From assembly GCA_964464755.1 (NCBI GenBank), contig CAYXGZ010000013.1:8971-72970 (forward strand): DNA of 64,000 bases, in the 5' to 3' direction. Below, piece after piece: positions 41,031 to 47,583 of this stretch; position 1 is the first letter of the stretch; the number at the start of each line of letters is the position of its first letter. A model generated the notes under the pieces. It was not told where the DNA came from. It ran no database searches and was given only the letters and a program-made list of their open reading frames with translations. Origin of the DNA: CAYXGZ01 sp964464755. Its GTDB lineage: Bacteria; Planctomycetota; MHYJ01; JACPRB01. A program made the translations under genes and the position numbers.

Positions 41031-42200
41031 GTGCCGACGTACCAGGAACTCGTCGCGGCCCTCCTGAAGTCGGTCCCGCAGGTCGACCCCGCGGGGCTGA
41101 AGGCCGCGCTCGAGGGGGCGTCGCCGCCGCTGCTCCTCGACGTGCGGGAGCTGGACGAAGTGGACCAGGGCCGCATCGCGGGCTCGCTGCACATCCCGCG
41201 AGGCCAGCTGGAGCTGAAGATCGAGGCCCGGGTCGCGGACCGCGCGACGCCGATCGTGGCCTACGACGCGGGCGGCTCGCGCTCGCTCTTCGCGGCCGAG
41301 AGCCTCAAGCGCCTCGGTTACTCCGACGTGCGCTCGCTCTCCGGCGGCTTCCTGCGCTGGAAGAACTCCGGCTACGCGGTGGACGTCCCGCGGCGGCTGT
41401 CGGACGGCGAGCGGAAGCGCTACGCCCGGCACCTGGCGATGCCGGAGGTCGGCGAGGCGGGGCAGCTCAAGCTGCTCAAGGCGAAGGTGCTCCTCGTCGG
41501 GGCGGGCGGGCTGGGCTGCCCGGCCGCGCTCTACCTGGCCGCGGCGGGCGTCGGGACGATCGGCATCGCGGACTTCGACGTCGTGGACGAGTCCAACCTC
41601 CAGCGGCAGGTCCTGCACACGACGGACCGCGTCGGGACCCCGAAGGTGGAGTCGGCGCGGAAGTCGCTCCTGGCGCTGAACCCGGGGATCGACGTGCGGG
41701 CGCACGCGGAGCGCATCGACCGGGACAACGTGGACCGGATCTTCGAGGGCTACGACCTCGTCGTGGACGGGAGCGACAACTTCGCGACGCGCTACCTCGT
41801 CAACGACGCGTGCGTGAAGCACCGGATCCCGAACGTGCACGGGAGCATCTTCCGCTTCGAGGGCCAGGTCACGGTGTTCTGGCCGGGGAAGGGGCCCTGC
41901 TACCGCTGCCTCTACCCGGAGCCGACGCCGGCCGAGCTGGCGCCCGGCTGATCGGAGGCCGGGGTGCTGGGGGTCCTCCCCGGCGTCATCGGGCTGCTGG
42001 AGGCAGTCGAGGCGGTGAAGATCATCCTGGGCCAGGGCCGTCCGCTCGTCGGGCGGCTGCTGCAGTACGACGCGCTGCGCGCCGAGTTCCGGGACTTCGA
42101 GCTCCCCCGGGACCCGGCGTGCCGCTGGTGCTCGGACGGGGCCGCGTTCCCCGGCTACGAGGCGGAGGAGGGGGCGGGCTGCGCCCGGCCGGCCAAGTGA
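41031..42200 (+). CDS. rhodanese-MoeB/ThiF-like adenylyltransferase, candidate selenoprotein (in-frame UGA)
   Basis: With the TGA at 41949 read through, this is a 389-residue protein. Residues 1-115 are a rhodanese-like domain, but the active-site loop reads YDAGGSRS, with Asp where Cys is expected. Residues 120-389 are a ThiF/MoeB E1 with KVLLVGAGGLGCPAALYL, the ADFDVVDESNLQRQVLH adenylation region and DGSDNFATRYLVND. Zinc pairs are CYRCLYPE and CRWCSDG. The TGA is codon 307, in PAELAPG-U-SEAGVLGVLPG, where relatives have Cys in CAEAGVLG. Homology continues in frame to the zinc pair and the stop at 42200. It should activate the carrier at 40750. The alternative reading is a nonsense mutation or sequence error. 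Confidence 0.78.
41949..41984 (+). promoter_or_regulatory. UGA plus SECIS-like hairpin in the MoeB-like gene
   Basis: TGA is at 41949-41951. GCCGGGG (41958-41964) pairs perfectly with CCCCGGC (41978-41984), leaving a 13-nt loop that has G at its second position and a GGT at 41972-41974. Bacterial SECIS elements are hairpins directly downstream of UGA with a G near the start of the apical loop, so the layout fits. A competing fold using the inner G run and the same C run exists. Confidence 0.55.
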
Positions 42201-43123
42201 CGACCTGGCGCGACGTGGCCGCGCGGCATCCCGCGCTGTCGGCGATCGGCAACACCCCGCTCGTCCGGGTGGACGCCGCGGAGGCGACGCACCCGGGCGT
42301 GGAGATCCACGCGAAGCTCGAGAGCTTCAACCCGGGCGGCTCGATCAAGGACCGCCCGGTGCTGCGGATGCTCTGCGCGGCGGTCGCCGACGGCCGGCTC
42401 GCGGCGGGACGGACCGTGCTCGACTCGTCGAGCGGCAACGCGGGGATCGCCTACGCGATGATCGGCTCGGTGCTCGGGTTCCCGGTGGAGCTCGTCGTCC
42501 CGGGCAACGCGAGCGAGGAGCGCAAGAAGCGCATCCTCGCGCACGGGGCCCGGCTCGTGTTCACGGACCCGGTCCTGGGCTACGACGAGGCGATGCGCGA
42601 GGTGCACCGGCGCGCCGAGCGCGAGCCGGCGAAGTACTTCTTCTGCGACCAGTACGCCAACGGCGACAACTGGCGGGCGCACTACGAGACGACGGCCGAG
42701 GAGATCCTGCGCCAGCTCCCCGCGCCGCCGACGCACGCGGTGCTCGGCGTGGGCACGGGCGGGACGATCACCGGCGTGGGCCGGAGGCTCCGGGAGGCCG
42801 TCCCCGGGATCGAGATCGCCTGCGTGATCCCGGACTCGTTCCCCGGCATCGAGGGCCTTAAGCCGCTGGAGAACCCCGAGGACATCGTCCCGAAGATCCT
42901 CGACCAGTCGGTGATCGACCGGCGCATCAAGGTCACGATCGACGAGGCCTACGAGGAGTGCTCGCGGCTGGCGCGGCACGGGTTCTTCGTGGGGCAGTCG
43001 TCCGGCGCGTTCTACCGCGGGGCCCTCGAGGTCGCGCGCTCCGCGCCGAAGGGCAGCCGGATCGTGACGGTGTTCCCGGACCTGGGGGAGCGCTACTTCT
43101 CGACGCGGCTCTGGGACGGCTAG
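42197..43123 (+). CDS. cysM: CysO-dependent cysteine synthase (CysM type)
   Basis: This 308-residue PLP enzyme has the beta-replacement fold. SAIGNTPLVRVD opens it, the PLP lysine is in SFNPGGSIKDRPVLRML, and the substrate loop is DSSSGNAGIAYA. GVGTGGTITGVGRRL binds phosphate, and GQSSGAFYRGALEVA closes the site. The context with a carrier, an E1 and a JAMM protease points to use of O-phosphoserine (or O-acetylserine) with carrier thiocarboxylate as sulfur donor. The GTG overlaps the MoeB-like stop by 4 bp, showing that full-length translation of that gene is coupled to this one. Confidence 0.9.
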   Translation: MTTWRDVAARHPALSAIGNTPLVRVDAAEATHPGVEIHAKLESFNPGGSIKDRPVLRMLCAAVADGRLAAGRTVLDSSSGNAGIAYAMIGSVLGFPVELVVPGNASEERKKRILAHGARLVFTDPVLGYDEAMREVHRRAEREPAKYFFCDQYANGDNWRAHYETTAEEILRQLPAPPTHAVLGVGTGGTITGVGRRLREAVPGIEIACVIPDSFPGIEGLKPLENPEDIVPKILDQSVIDRRIKVTIDEAYEECSRLARHGFFVGQSSGAFYRGALEVARSAPKGSRIVTVFPDLGERYFSTRLWDG

Positions 43124-43770
43124 GTCCGGACGCCGACCCACAGCCCGTCGCCGATCGGCACGATCACGGAGTGCAGGCGCTTGTCGGCGGCCATGATCTC
43201 GTTGAAGGCCTTCACGGCGGGCGCCTCGCGGTCCGTCGGCTTCTCGTCGAGCAGCTGGCCGAACGCGAACGCGTTGTCGGCCATGATGAGCCCGCCCGGC
43301 CGGACGATGCGCAGGCACTCCTCGAGGTAGCCGGGGTAGTTGCCCTTGTCGGCGTCGAGGAAGGCCGCGTCCGCGGACCGGTCGGTGAAGCGGGGCAGGA
43401 CGTCGAGCCCCGCGCCGCGCACGACCTCGACCTTGTCCCTCACGTCGGAGTCGTCCACCCAGCGCTCGGCGAAGTCCGCGTGCTTGTCGAGGAACTCGAT
43501 CGTGCGCACCCGGCCGCCCGCGGGCAGGGCCCGCGCCATCCAGATCGCCGAGTAGCCCGCGAGCGTCCCGACCTCGACGACCTCCCGGGCGCCGATGAGC
43601 TTCAGGAGGATCTGCATGAAGCTCGCCTGCTCGGGGGCGATCTGGATCGGGGGGATGCCCTCGGCCTTCGCGGCGGCCTTCAGGCGGCGGAGGAAGTCGT
43701 CCTCGCCGGCGGTCCGGGCGGCGACGTACGCGAAGTGCGCGGCCGTGACGACGCTGGATTCGGAGGACAT
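43120..43770 (-). CDS. SAM-dependent O-methyltransferase (class I, COMT-like)
   Basis: This 216-residue protein matches the family 3 O-methyltransferases. VVEVGTLAGYSAIWMARALP is the SAM site, TIEFLDKHADFAERW holds the acidic ribose ligand, and AAFLDADKGNYPGYLEECL with MADNAFAFG supplies the metal-binding Asp residues. Family members methylate catechols or related phenols with Mg2+. No substrate is indicated by neighbours. Its promoter places +1 on the ATG. Confidence 0.88.
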   Translation of the reverse strand: MSSESSVVTAAHFAYVAARTAGEDDFLRRLKAAAKAEGIPPIQIAPEQASFMQILLKLIGAREVVEVGTLAGYSAIWMARALPAGGRVRTIEFLDKHADFAERWVDDSDVRDKVEVVRGAGLDVLPRFTDRSADAAFLDADKGNYPGYLEECLRIVRPGGLIMADNAFAFGQLLDEKPTDREAPAVKAFNEIMAADKRLHSVIVPIGDGLWVGVRT

Positions 43771-43776
43771 GGGCCG

Positions 43777-43805
43777 ATTAGAGCAGAAGGGGTTGCACGG
43801 GTCAC
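43777..43805 (-). promoter_or_regulatory. promoter of the O-methyltransferase gene, leaderless
   Basis: On the minus strand GTGACC (43805-43800) and TCTAAT (43782-43777) are 17 bp apart, and +1 falls on the ATG at 43770. It overlaps the plus-strand promoter at 43793-43820, so the two genes may compete for polymerase. Confidence 0.55.
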
Positions 43806-43820
43806 GGATTCGGGTTCAAT
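43793..43820 (+). promoter_or_regulatory. promoter of the ferredoxin gene, leaderless
   Basis: TTGCAC (43793-43798) and TTCAAT (43815-43820) are 16 bp apart. The -10 ends 6 bases before the ATG at 43827, so +1 falls on the start codon. Confidence 0.55.
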
Positions 43821-43826
43821 GGGGCC

Positions 43827-44030
43827 ATGGCGCCTCCCGTCGGCCGCGTGAGCATCGAGCCGGGCTGCATCGCCTGCAACCTCTGCGAGGAGACCGCGCC
43901 CAAGGTCTTCCGCGTGGCGGACGGCAACTGCACCGTGCGGCCGGACGCGGACCTCTCCGACGCGGAGCGCATCCGCCACGCCGCCGAGGAGTGCCCCGTC
44001 TCGGTCATCAAGGTCGAGGACCCGGCGTGA
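43827..44030 (+). CDS. small [4Fe-4S] ferredoxin
   Basis: This 67-residue protein binds one 4Fe-4S cluster. Three cysteines lie in PGCIACNLCEETAP and the fourth in EECPVSVIKVE. The TAPKVFRVADGNCTV strand is typical of the Thermotoga/Desulfovibrio single-cluster group. It could pass electrons to any of many redox enzymes. Its stop overlaps the DUF309 start by 4 bp. Confidence 0.92.
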   Translation: MAPPVGRVSIEPGCIACNLCEETAPKVFRVADGNCTVRPDADLSDAERIRHAAEECPVSVIKVEDPA

Positions 44031-44386
44031 CCTGGGACGCCCGCTACCTGCGCGGCATCGACCACTTCAACGCGGGCGAGTACTTCGAGGCCCACGAGCA
44101 GTGGGAGGACCTCTGGATCGAGGTCAACGACGACCGCAAGGCCTTCTACCTCGGGCTGATCCAGGCCGCCGTCGCGCTGCACCACGCGGGGCGGAACAAC
44201 TTCAACGGCGCCCGGTCCCTGCACCGGCGCATGCGCGCGCAGCTCGAGGCGTACGTGCCCGAGTACGAGGGCCTCGACGTCGCGGGCTTCATGGCCCGCG
44301 TCGACGCGGCGGTCGCGCCCGCGCTCGAGGACCCGCCCCGGGCCGTCGACCCGAAGGCGGCCCCCCGGATCGCCCTGCGGGCCTAG
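44027..44386 (+). CDS. DUF309 family protein
   Basis: This 119-residue protein belongs to DUF309. The diagnostic helix is HFNAGEYFEAHEQWEDLWIE, followed by KAFYLGLIQAAVALHHAGRN and GARSLHRRM. The role of the family is unknown; the fold is a small helical bundle. It is translationally coupled to the ferredoxin gene through a GTGA overlap. Confidence 0.88.
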   Translation: MTWDARYLRGIDHFNAGEYFEAHEQWEDLWIEVNDDRKAFYLGLIQAAVALHHAGRNNFNGARSLHRRMRAQLEAYVPEYEGLDVAGFMARVDAAVAPALEDPPRAVDPKAAPRIALRA

Positions 44387-44610
44387 GCCTTCGGCGCCGG
44401 CGGCGGCAGCACGCCCGCCTGGAGCTCGCTCTTGAAGCCCGTCTTCGCGTGCGCGCCGTCGCAGAACGGCTTGTTCGCCGACTGCCCGCAGCGGCAGAGC
44501 GAGACCTTCGTGCGCCCGCCGAGGTCCCAGGCCTTGCCCGTCCCGTCGACGAGCTTGAAGTCCCCTTCGACGCGGAGCGGGCCGTTGTTCACCGGCTGGA
44601 TCTGGGCCAT
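44383..44610 (-). CDS. CDGSH iron-sulfur domain protein
   Basis: This 75-residue protein contains the CDGSH [2Fe-2S] motif as CRCGQSANKPFCDGAH, with three Cys and one His ligand. The rest is the small beta cradle (GPLRVEGDFKLVDGTG). Proteins of this kind transfer electrons or clusters. AGGAGG stands 5 bp before the ATG. It lies 9 bp after the DUF523 gene on the same strand and is probably co-transcribed with it. Confidence 0.9.
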   Translation of the reverse strand: MAQIQPVNNGPLRVEGDFKLVDGTGKAWDLGGRTKVSLCRCGQSANKPFCDGAHAKTGFKSELQAGVLPPPAPKA

Positions 44611-44619
44611 GCAATCCTC

Positions 44620-45570
44620 CTAGACGTGGTTGCGGAGCATCAGCTCCTTGGGATGCGGTTCGAGGTAGGTCTGTCCCGCGAGGTAGCGCACGTCGTGCCG
44701 GCGCACGAGGTGCCGCAGCAGCGTGATCGGGACGACGAGCGGGAGCAGGCCCGCGCGGTAGTCGGCCACGAGGCGGGCGAGTTCCTCCCGGTCCCCGGGG
44801 TCCGCGCACTTCTTGAAGTAGCCCGCCATGTGCTGCAGCACGTTGACGTGACGGCGCACGGTCGCGGGCCGGGCGAGCCCGGCGAGGAAGAGGCCGCGGT
44901 ACCGCGACTCCAGCGTCGGGCGGTCGAGCTTCTTCGCCCCGGCGACGAGCGGCCCGAGGGCCTTGTACGTCCCGGGGTCGTGCGCCATGAGGAGGAGCTT
45001 CTCGTTCGAGTGGAAGGCGACGAGCCCGCCGATCGTCCAGCGTCCCGAGAAGAAGTCCTTGAGGCGGCGGTTCGCGAAGATCCGCTCGATGAAGTTCTCG
45101 CGGATCGCCGGATCGTTGAGCCGGCCCTCCTCCTCGACGGGGAGCTGGGGCAGGCGGTCGATCAGCGCCTCCGCGAAGAGGCCGCGGCCGGTGCGGGCCG
45201 GCACGCCGTTCGCGTCCCAGACCTTCACGCGCTCCATCCCGCAGGTGGGGGACTTCGACTTGAGCAGGTAGCCGTCGAGGTCGAGCTTCGCGATCGCCGC
45301 CGCGCGGCGGGCCGAGTAGGCCGCCATCCGCTCCGTCAGGTCCTCGCCGCGGCGGGGCGCGACGAGGGCGACGCCGGCGCCGCGCTTCTCGAGGCGGATC
45401 GGCTCCCGGGGCGTGCCGAGGCCGAACTCGACCTCGGGGCAGACGGGCACGAACTCCACGAAGCGGCCGAGCAGGTCCGCGATCCAGGCGTCGCGCTTGT
45501 GGCCGCCGTCGTAGCGGACCTCCTCGCCGAGGAGGCAGGCCGACACGCCGATCCGGAGGGTGGCGGGCAT
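44620..45570 (-). CDS. DUF523-DUF1722 fusion protein
   Basis: This 316-residue protein has an N-terminal DUF523 domain (IGVSACLLGEEVRYDGGHKRD, then CPEVEFGLGTPREPI) and a C-terminal DUF1722 domain (KALGPLVAGAKKLDRPT, VNVLQHMAGYFKK). Conserved Cys residues in SACLLG, VCPE and SPTCG suggest a cluster or metal. In some bacteria it is linked to photolyase or cryptochrome genes, but none is nearby. The ATG at 45570 begins the conserved part, and the promoter puts +1 on it. Confidence 0.88.
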   Translation of the reverse strand: MPATLRIGVSACLLGEEVRYDGGHKRDAWIADLLGRFVEFVPVCPEVEFGLGTPREPIRLEKRGAGVALVAPRRGEDLTERMAAYSARRAAAIAKLDLDGYLLKSKSPTCGMERVKVWDANGVPARTGRGLFAEALIDRLPQLPVEEEGRLNDPAIRENFIERIFANRRLKDFFSGRWTIGGLVAFHSNEKLLLMAHDPGTYKALGPLVAGAKKLDRPTLESRYRGLFLAGLARPATVRRHVNVLQHMAGYFKKCADPGDREELARLVADYRAGLLPLVVPITLLRHLVRRHDVRYLAGQTYLEPHPKELMLRNHV

Positions 45571-45576
45571 GGGAGG

Positions 45577-45582
45577 AGTGTA
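45577..45582 (-). promoter_or_regulatory. -10 box of the DUF523-DUF1722 gene, leaderless
   Basis: TACACT (45582-45577 on the minus strand) ends 6 bases before the ATG at 45570, so +1 falls on the ATG. The -35 is not clear. Confidence 0.4.
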
Positions 45583-45596
45583 GCGGCGGGCATCCC

Positions 45597-45625
45597 TTGT
45601 GCGAAAGGGCCGCGGGGGCGAACAT
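45597..45625 (+). promoter_or_regulatory. candidate promoter of the glycosyltransferase gene, leaderless
   Basis: TTGTGC (45597-45602) and GAACAT (45620-45625) are 17 bp apart, which puts +1 on the ATG at 45632. The -10 matches only three of six bases but keeps the important A2 and T6. Confidence 0.35.
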
Positions 45626-45631
45626 CGGGGA

Positions 45632-46639
45632 ATGCCCGAGCCCCGCGTCTCCGTGCTGCTGCCCGTGCACCGGGAGCCGCCCGAGTTCCTGGAGCGCTCG
45701 ATCGGCTCCGTGCTCGCGCAGACCTTCCGCGACCTCGAGGTCGTGCTGGAGGGGGACGGCGTCGAGGACCGCGACGCGATCCGCCGGCTCGAGTCCTTCG
45801 CCGCGGGCGACGCGAGGGTGAAGCTGGTCCTGGGGCCCCGGCGCGGCCTCGTCCCGACGCTCAACGCGGGCCTGGCCCGCTGCCGCGGGGACTACGTCGC
45901 GCGGCACGACGCGGACGACTGGTCGGAGCCGGAGCGGCTGGCGGCGCAGGTCGCCGTCCTCGACGCGAGGCCGGAGCTCGGGGTCGTCGGGACCGACGTC
46001 GTGCGGCATCGCGAGGACGGGACCCGGCTCTGGGTGAGCCGCTACCCGAGGACGCCCGCGGACGTGAAGGCGGCGCTCGACCGCGAGACGCCGTTCTGCC
46101 AGGGCGCGACGCTCTTCCGGCGCGCGCTGGCCGAGTCGGTCGGCGGCTACCGCGAGGGGATCCCGACCGTCGAGGACTACGACTTCTTCGGGCGGCTGCT
46201 CGCGAAGGCGGACGGGGCGAACCTCGCCCGGCCGCTCTACCACTACCGCTACCGGCGGGGCTCGCTCTCGGGCTCCGGCGCCCGGGAGCAGGTTCTCTGG
46301 TCGCACGCGGTGCGCCTGCTCCGCGAGGGCAGGGCGGCGGATCCGGCGGCCGCGCGGGCCGCGGCCGAGTCGGCACTGGCCGGCCCGTCGTTCGAGTACC
46401 AGGCCCGCCTCTGGGAGGGAGACCGCAAGCTCCTCGCCGGGAGCAACCGCGAGTCCCTCCAGGCCTACGGCCGGGGCATCGGGTCCGCCCCGTGGCGTCT
46501 CACCGGCTGGGTGAAGTTCGTCCGCTGGCTGCTCTACGTGCCGTTCCCGCCCGCCCGCCGCTTGCTCTTCGAGGGCCTGCCGGCCATGGTGGCTCCCGTG
46601 TTCCGACCCCCGAGTCGCATCCCCGCGAGGATCCCATGA
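45632..46639 (+). CDS. glycosyltransferase family 2
   Basis: This 335-residue GT-A enzyme begins PRVSVLLPVHREPPEFLERS and has the nucleotide-sugar strand SIGSVLAQTFRDLEVVLEGDG. The metal-binding stretch is DYVARHDADDWSEPERL, and the acceptor-site region is PTVEDYDFFGRLLAK. GT2 enzymes build surface polysaccharides. Acceptor and sugar cannot be told. The C-terminal third may form a helical extension with a hydrophobic end (VRWLLYVPFPPARRL). Its TGA overlaps the next ATG by 4 bp. Confidence 0.9.
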   Translation: MPEPRVSVLLPVHREPPEFLERSIGSVLAQTFRDLEVVLEGDGVEDRDAIRRLESFAAGDARVKLVLGPRRGLVPTLNAGLARCRGDYVARHDADDWSEPERLAAQVAVLDARPELGVVGTDVVRHREDGTRLWVSRYPRTPADVKAALDRETPFCQGATLFRRALAESVGGYREGIPTVEDYDFFGRLLAKADGANLARPLYHYRYRRGSLSGSGAREQVLWSHAVRLLREGRAADPAAARAAAESALAGPSFEYQARLWEGDRKLLAGSNRESLQAYGRGIGSAPWRLTGWVKFVRWLLYVPFPPARRLLFEGLPAMVAPVFRPPSRIPARIP

Positions 46640-46980
46640 CCTGGACGATCGTCCTCCTGCTCGGCAGCAACCTGTTCATGACGGCGGCCTGGTACGGCCA
46701 CCTCAAGTTCAAGCAGAGCCCGCTCGTCGTGGTGATCCTCGCGAGCTGGCTGATCGCGCTGCCGGAGTACTGCCTGCAGGTCCCGGCCAACCGGATCGGC
46801 TACGCGTCGGGGATGAGCGTCTTCCAGCTGAAGATCGTGCAGGAAGTGATCACGCTGGCGGTCTTCGCGGGCTTCGCGGCCTGGTACTTCCAGGAGCGGA
46901 TCCGCTGGCACCACGCGGCCGCGTTCCTCTGCCTGCTCGGGGCGGTGTTCTTCGCGTTCTACTTCCGCGAGGCGAAATAG
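46636..46980 (+). CDS. DUF486 (DMT superfamily) membrane protein
   Basis: This 114-residue protein has four transmembrane helices and matches DUF486. SNLFMTAAWYGHLKF, ILASWLIALPEYCLQVPANRIGY and QLKIVQEVITLAVFAGFA are the family's landmarks. Its transport role is unknown. It is coupled to the glycosyltransferase gene by an ATGA overlap, so a lipid-linked export step could be shared; that is inference. Confidence 0.9.
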   Translation: MTWTIVLLLGSNLFMTAAWYGHLKFKQSPLVVVILASWLIALPEYCLQVPANRIGYASGMSVFQLKIVQEVITLAVFAGFAAWYFQERIRWHHAAAFLCLLGAVFFAFYFREAK

Positions 46981-47019
46981 GGGGAACGGCCCGGGCGGGA
47001 ACCGCCCGAACCGTTCCCC
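46981..47019. terminator. strong stem-loop between convergent genes
   Basis: GGGGAACGG (46981-46989) pairs with CCGTTCCCC (47011-47019), and inside it CGGGCGG (46992-46998) pairs with CCGCCCG (47002-47008) around a GAA loop. It begins right after the stop codon and serves both the DUF486 and hsp20 genes. No T run is present. The first 24 bases resemble those at 34851 (22 of 24). Confidence 0.6.
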
Positions 47020-47031
47020 CGGAGAGAGGGG

Positions 47032-47439
47032 CTACTTCAGCTCGATCCGGCGGACCTTCGCGGTCTCGGCCTTCGGGATCCTCAGGACCAGCACGCCGTG
47101 CTCCAGCTTCGCCTCCACGCCCGCGGCGTCCGCCTCGCGGGGCAGCCGCACCGAGTGCTCGAACGTCGACGCGGCGCGCTCGCGCCGGTGCCAGCGCCGG
47201 GCCGGCTCCGCCTCGACGGCCCGGGCGCCCCGGATCGTCAGCAGGTCGCCCTCGGCGGACACGTCGATCTGCTCGCGCGCGAAGCCCGGCACGTCGAGCT
47301 CCACGAGCCAGGACTTCTCGTCCTCCGACACGTCCAGGGCCGGACGCCACGTCGCGTCCTCCTCCGTGAAGAACGCGGGGAAGGCCCGGTCCATTTCCGA
47401 AATCAACCGACCCAGCGGATGACAGCCGTTGCCGTTCAT
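47032..47439 (-). CDS. Hsp20/alpha-crystallin small heat shock protein
   Basis: This 135-residue chaperone has the alpha-crystallin fold. WRPALDVSEDEKSWLVELDVPG starts the domain in two parts, REQIDVSAEGDLLTIRG follows, and HSVRLPREADAAGVEAKLEHG with the late VLVLRIPKAE end it. It holds unfolded proteins during heat stress. The start has AGGAGG, but that site can be hidden in a hairpin (47445-47471), suggesting thermal control of translation. Confidence 0.92.
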   Translation of the reverse strand: MNGNGCHPLGRLISEMDRAFPAFFTEEDATWRPALDVSEDEKSWLVELDVPGFAREQIDVSAEGDLLTIRGARAVEAEPARRWHRRERAASTFEHSVRLPREADAAGVEAKLEHGVLVLRIPKAETAKVRRIELK

Positions 47440-47444
47440 GGGTT

Positions 47445-47471
47445 CCTCCTTTGCAATCGAGTTGCAGGAAG
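47445..47471 (-). promoter_or_regulatory. candidate RNA thermometer hiding the hsp20 ribosome site
   Basis: On the minus strand CTTCC (47471-47467) pairs with the ribosome site GGAGG (47449-47445), including one G-U pair. TGCAA (47466-47462) pairs with TTGCA (47456-47452) around a 5-nt loop, with two bulged A residues between the helices. The hairpin ends 5 bases before the ATG at 47439. Moderate stability and a buried ribosome site are the marks of ROSE-like thermometers, which are common in front of hsp20 genes. Confidence 0.6.
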
Positions 47472-47583
47472 CTTTGCAAGGTCGATGCCAATCCGCGGGC
47501 GGAGATGAATCGCAAGGCGATGGACGCCAATCGGATGCGGTGGCGCTCCGGGAGCCGGTGCCCCCGGTGTCAAAGCGGCAGGA

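Noticed and set aside
41949..41951. Reading the MoeB-like gene as a pseudogene with a nonsense mutation
   Set aside because: The downstream half keeps full family sequence and the zinc pair, the next gene is coupled to the distal stop, and a hairpin follows the UGA. It remains possible as a sequencing error, but a second gene shows the same pattern.
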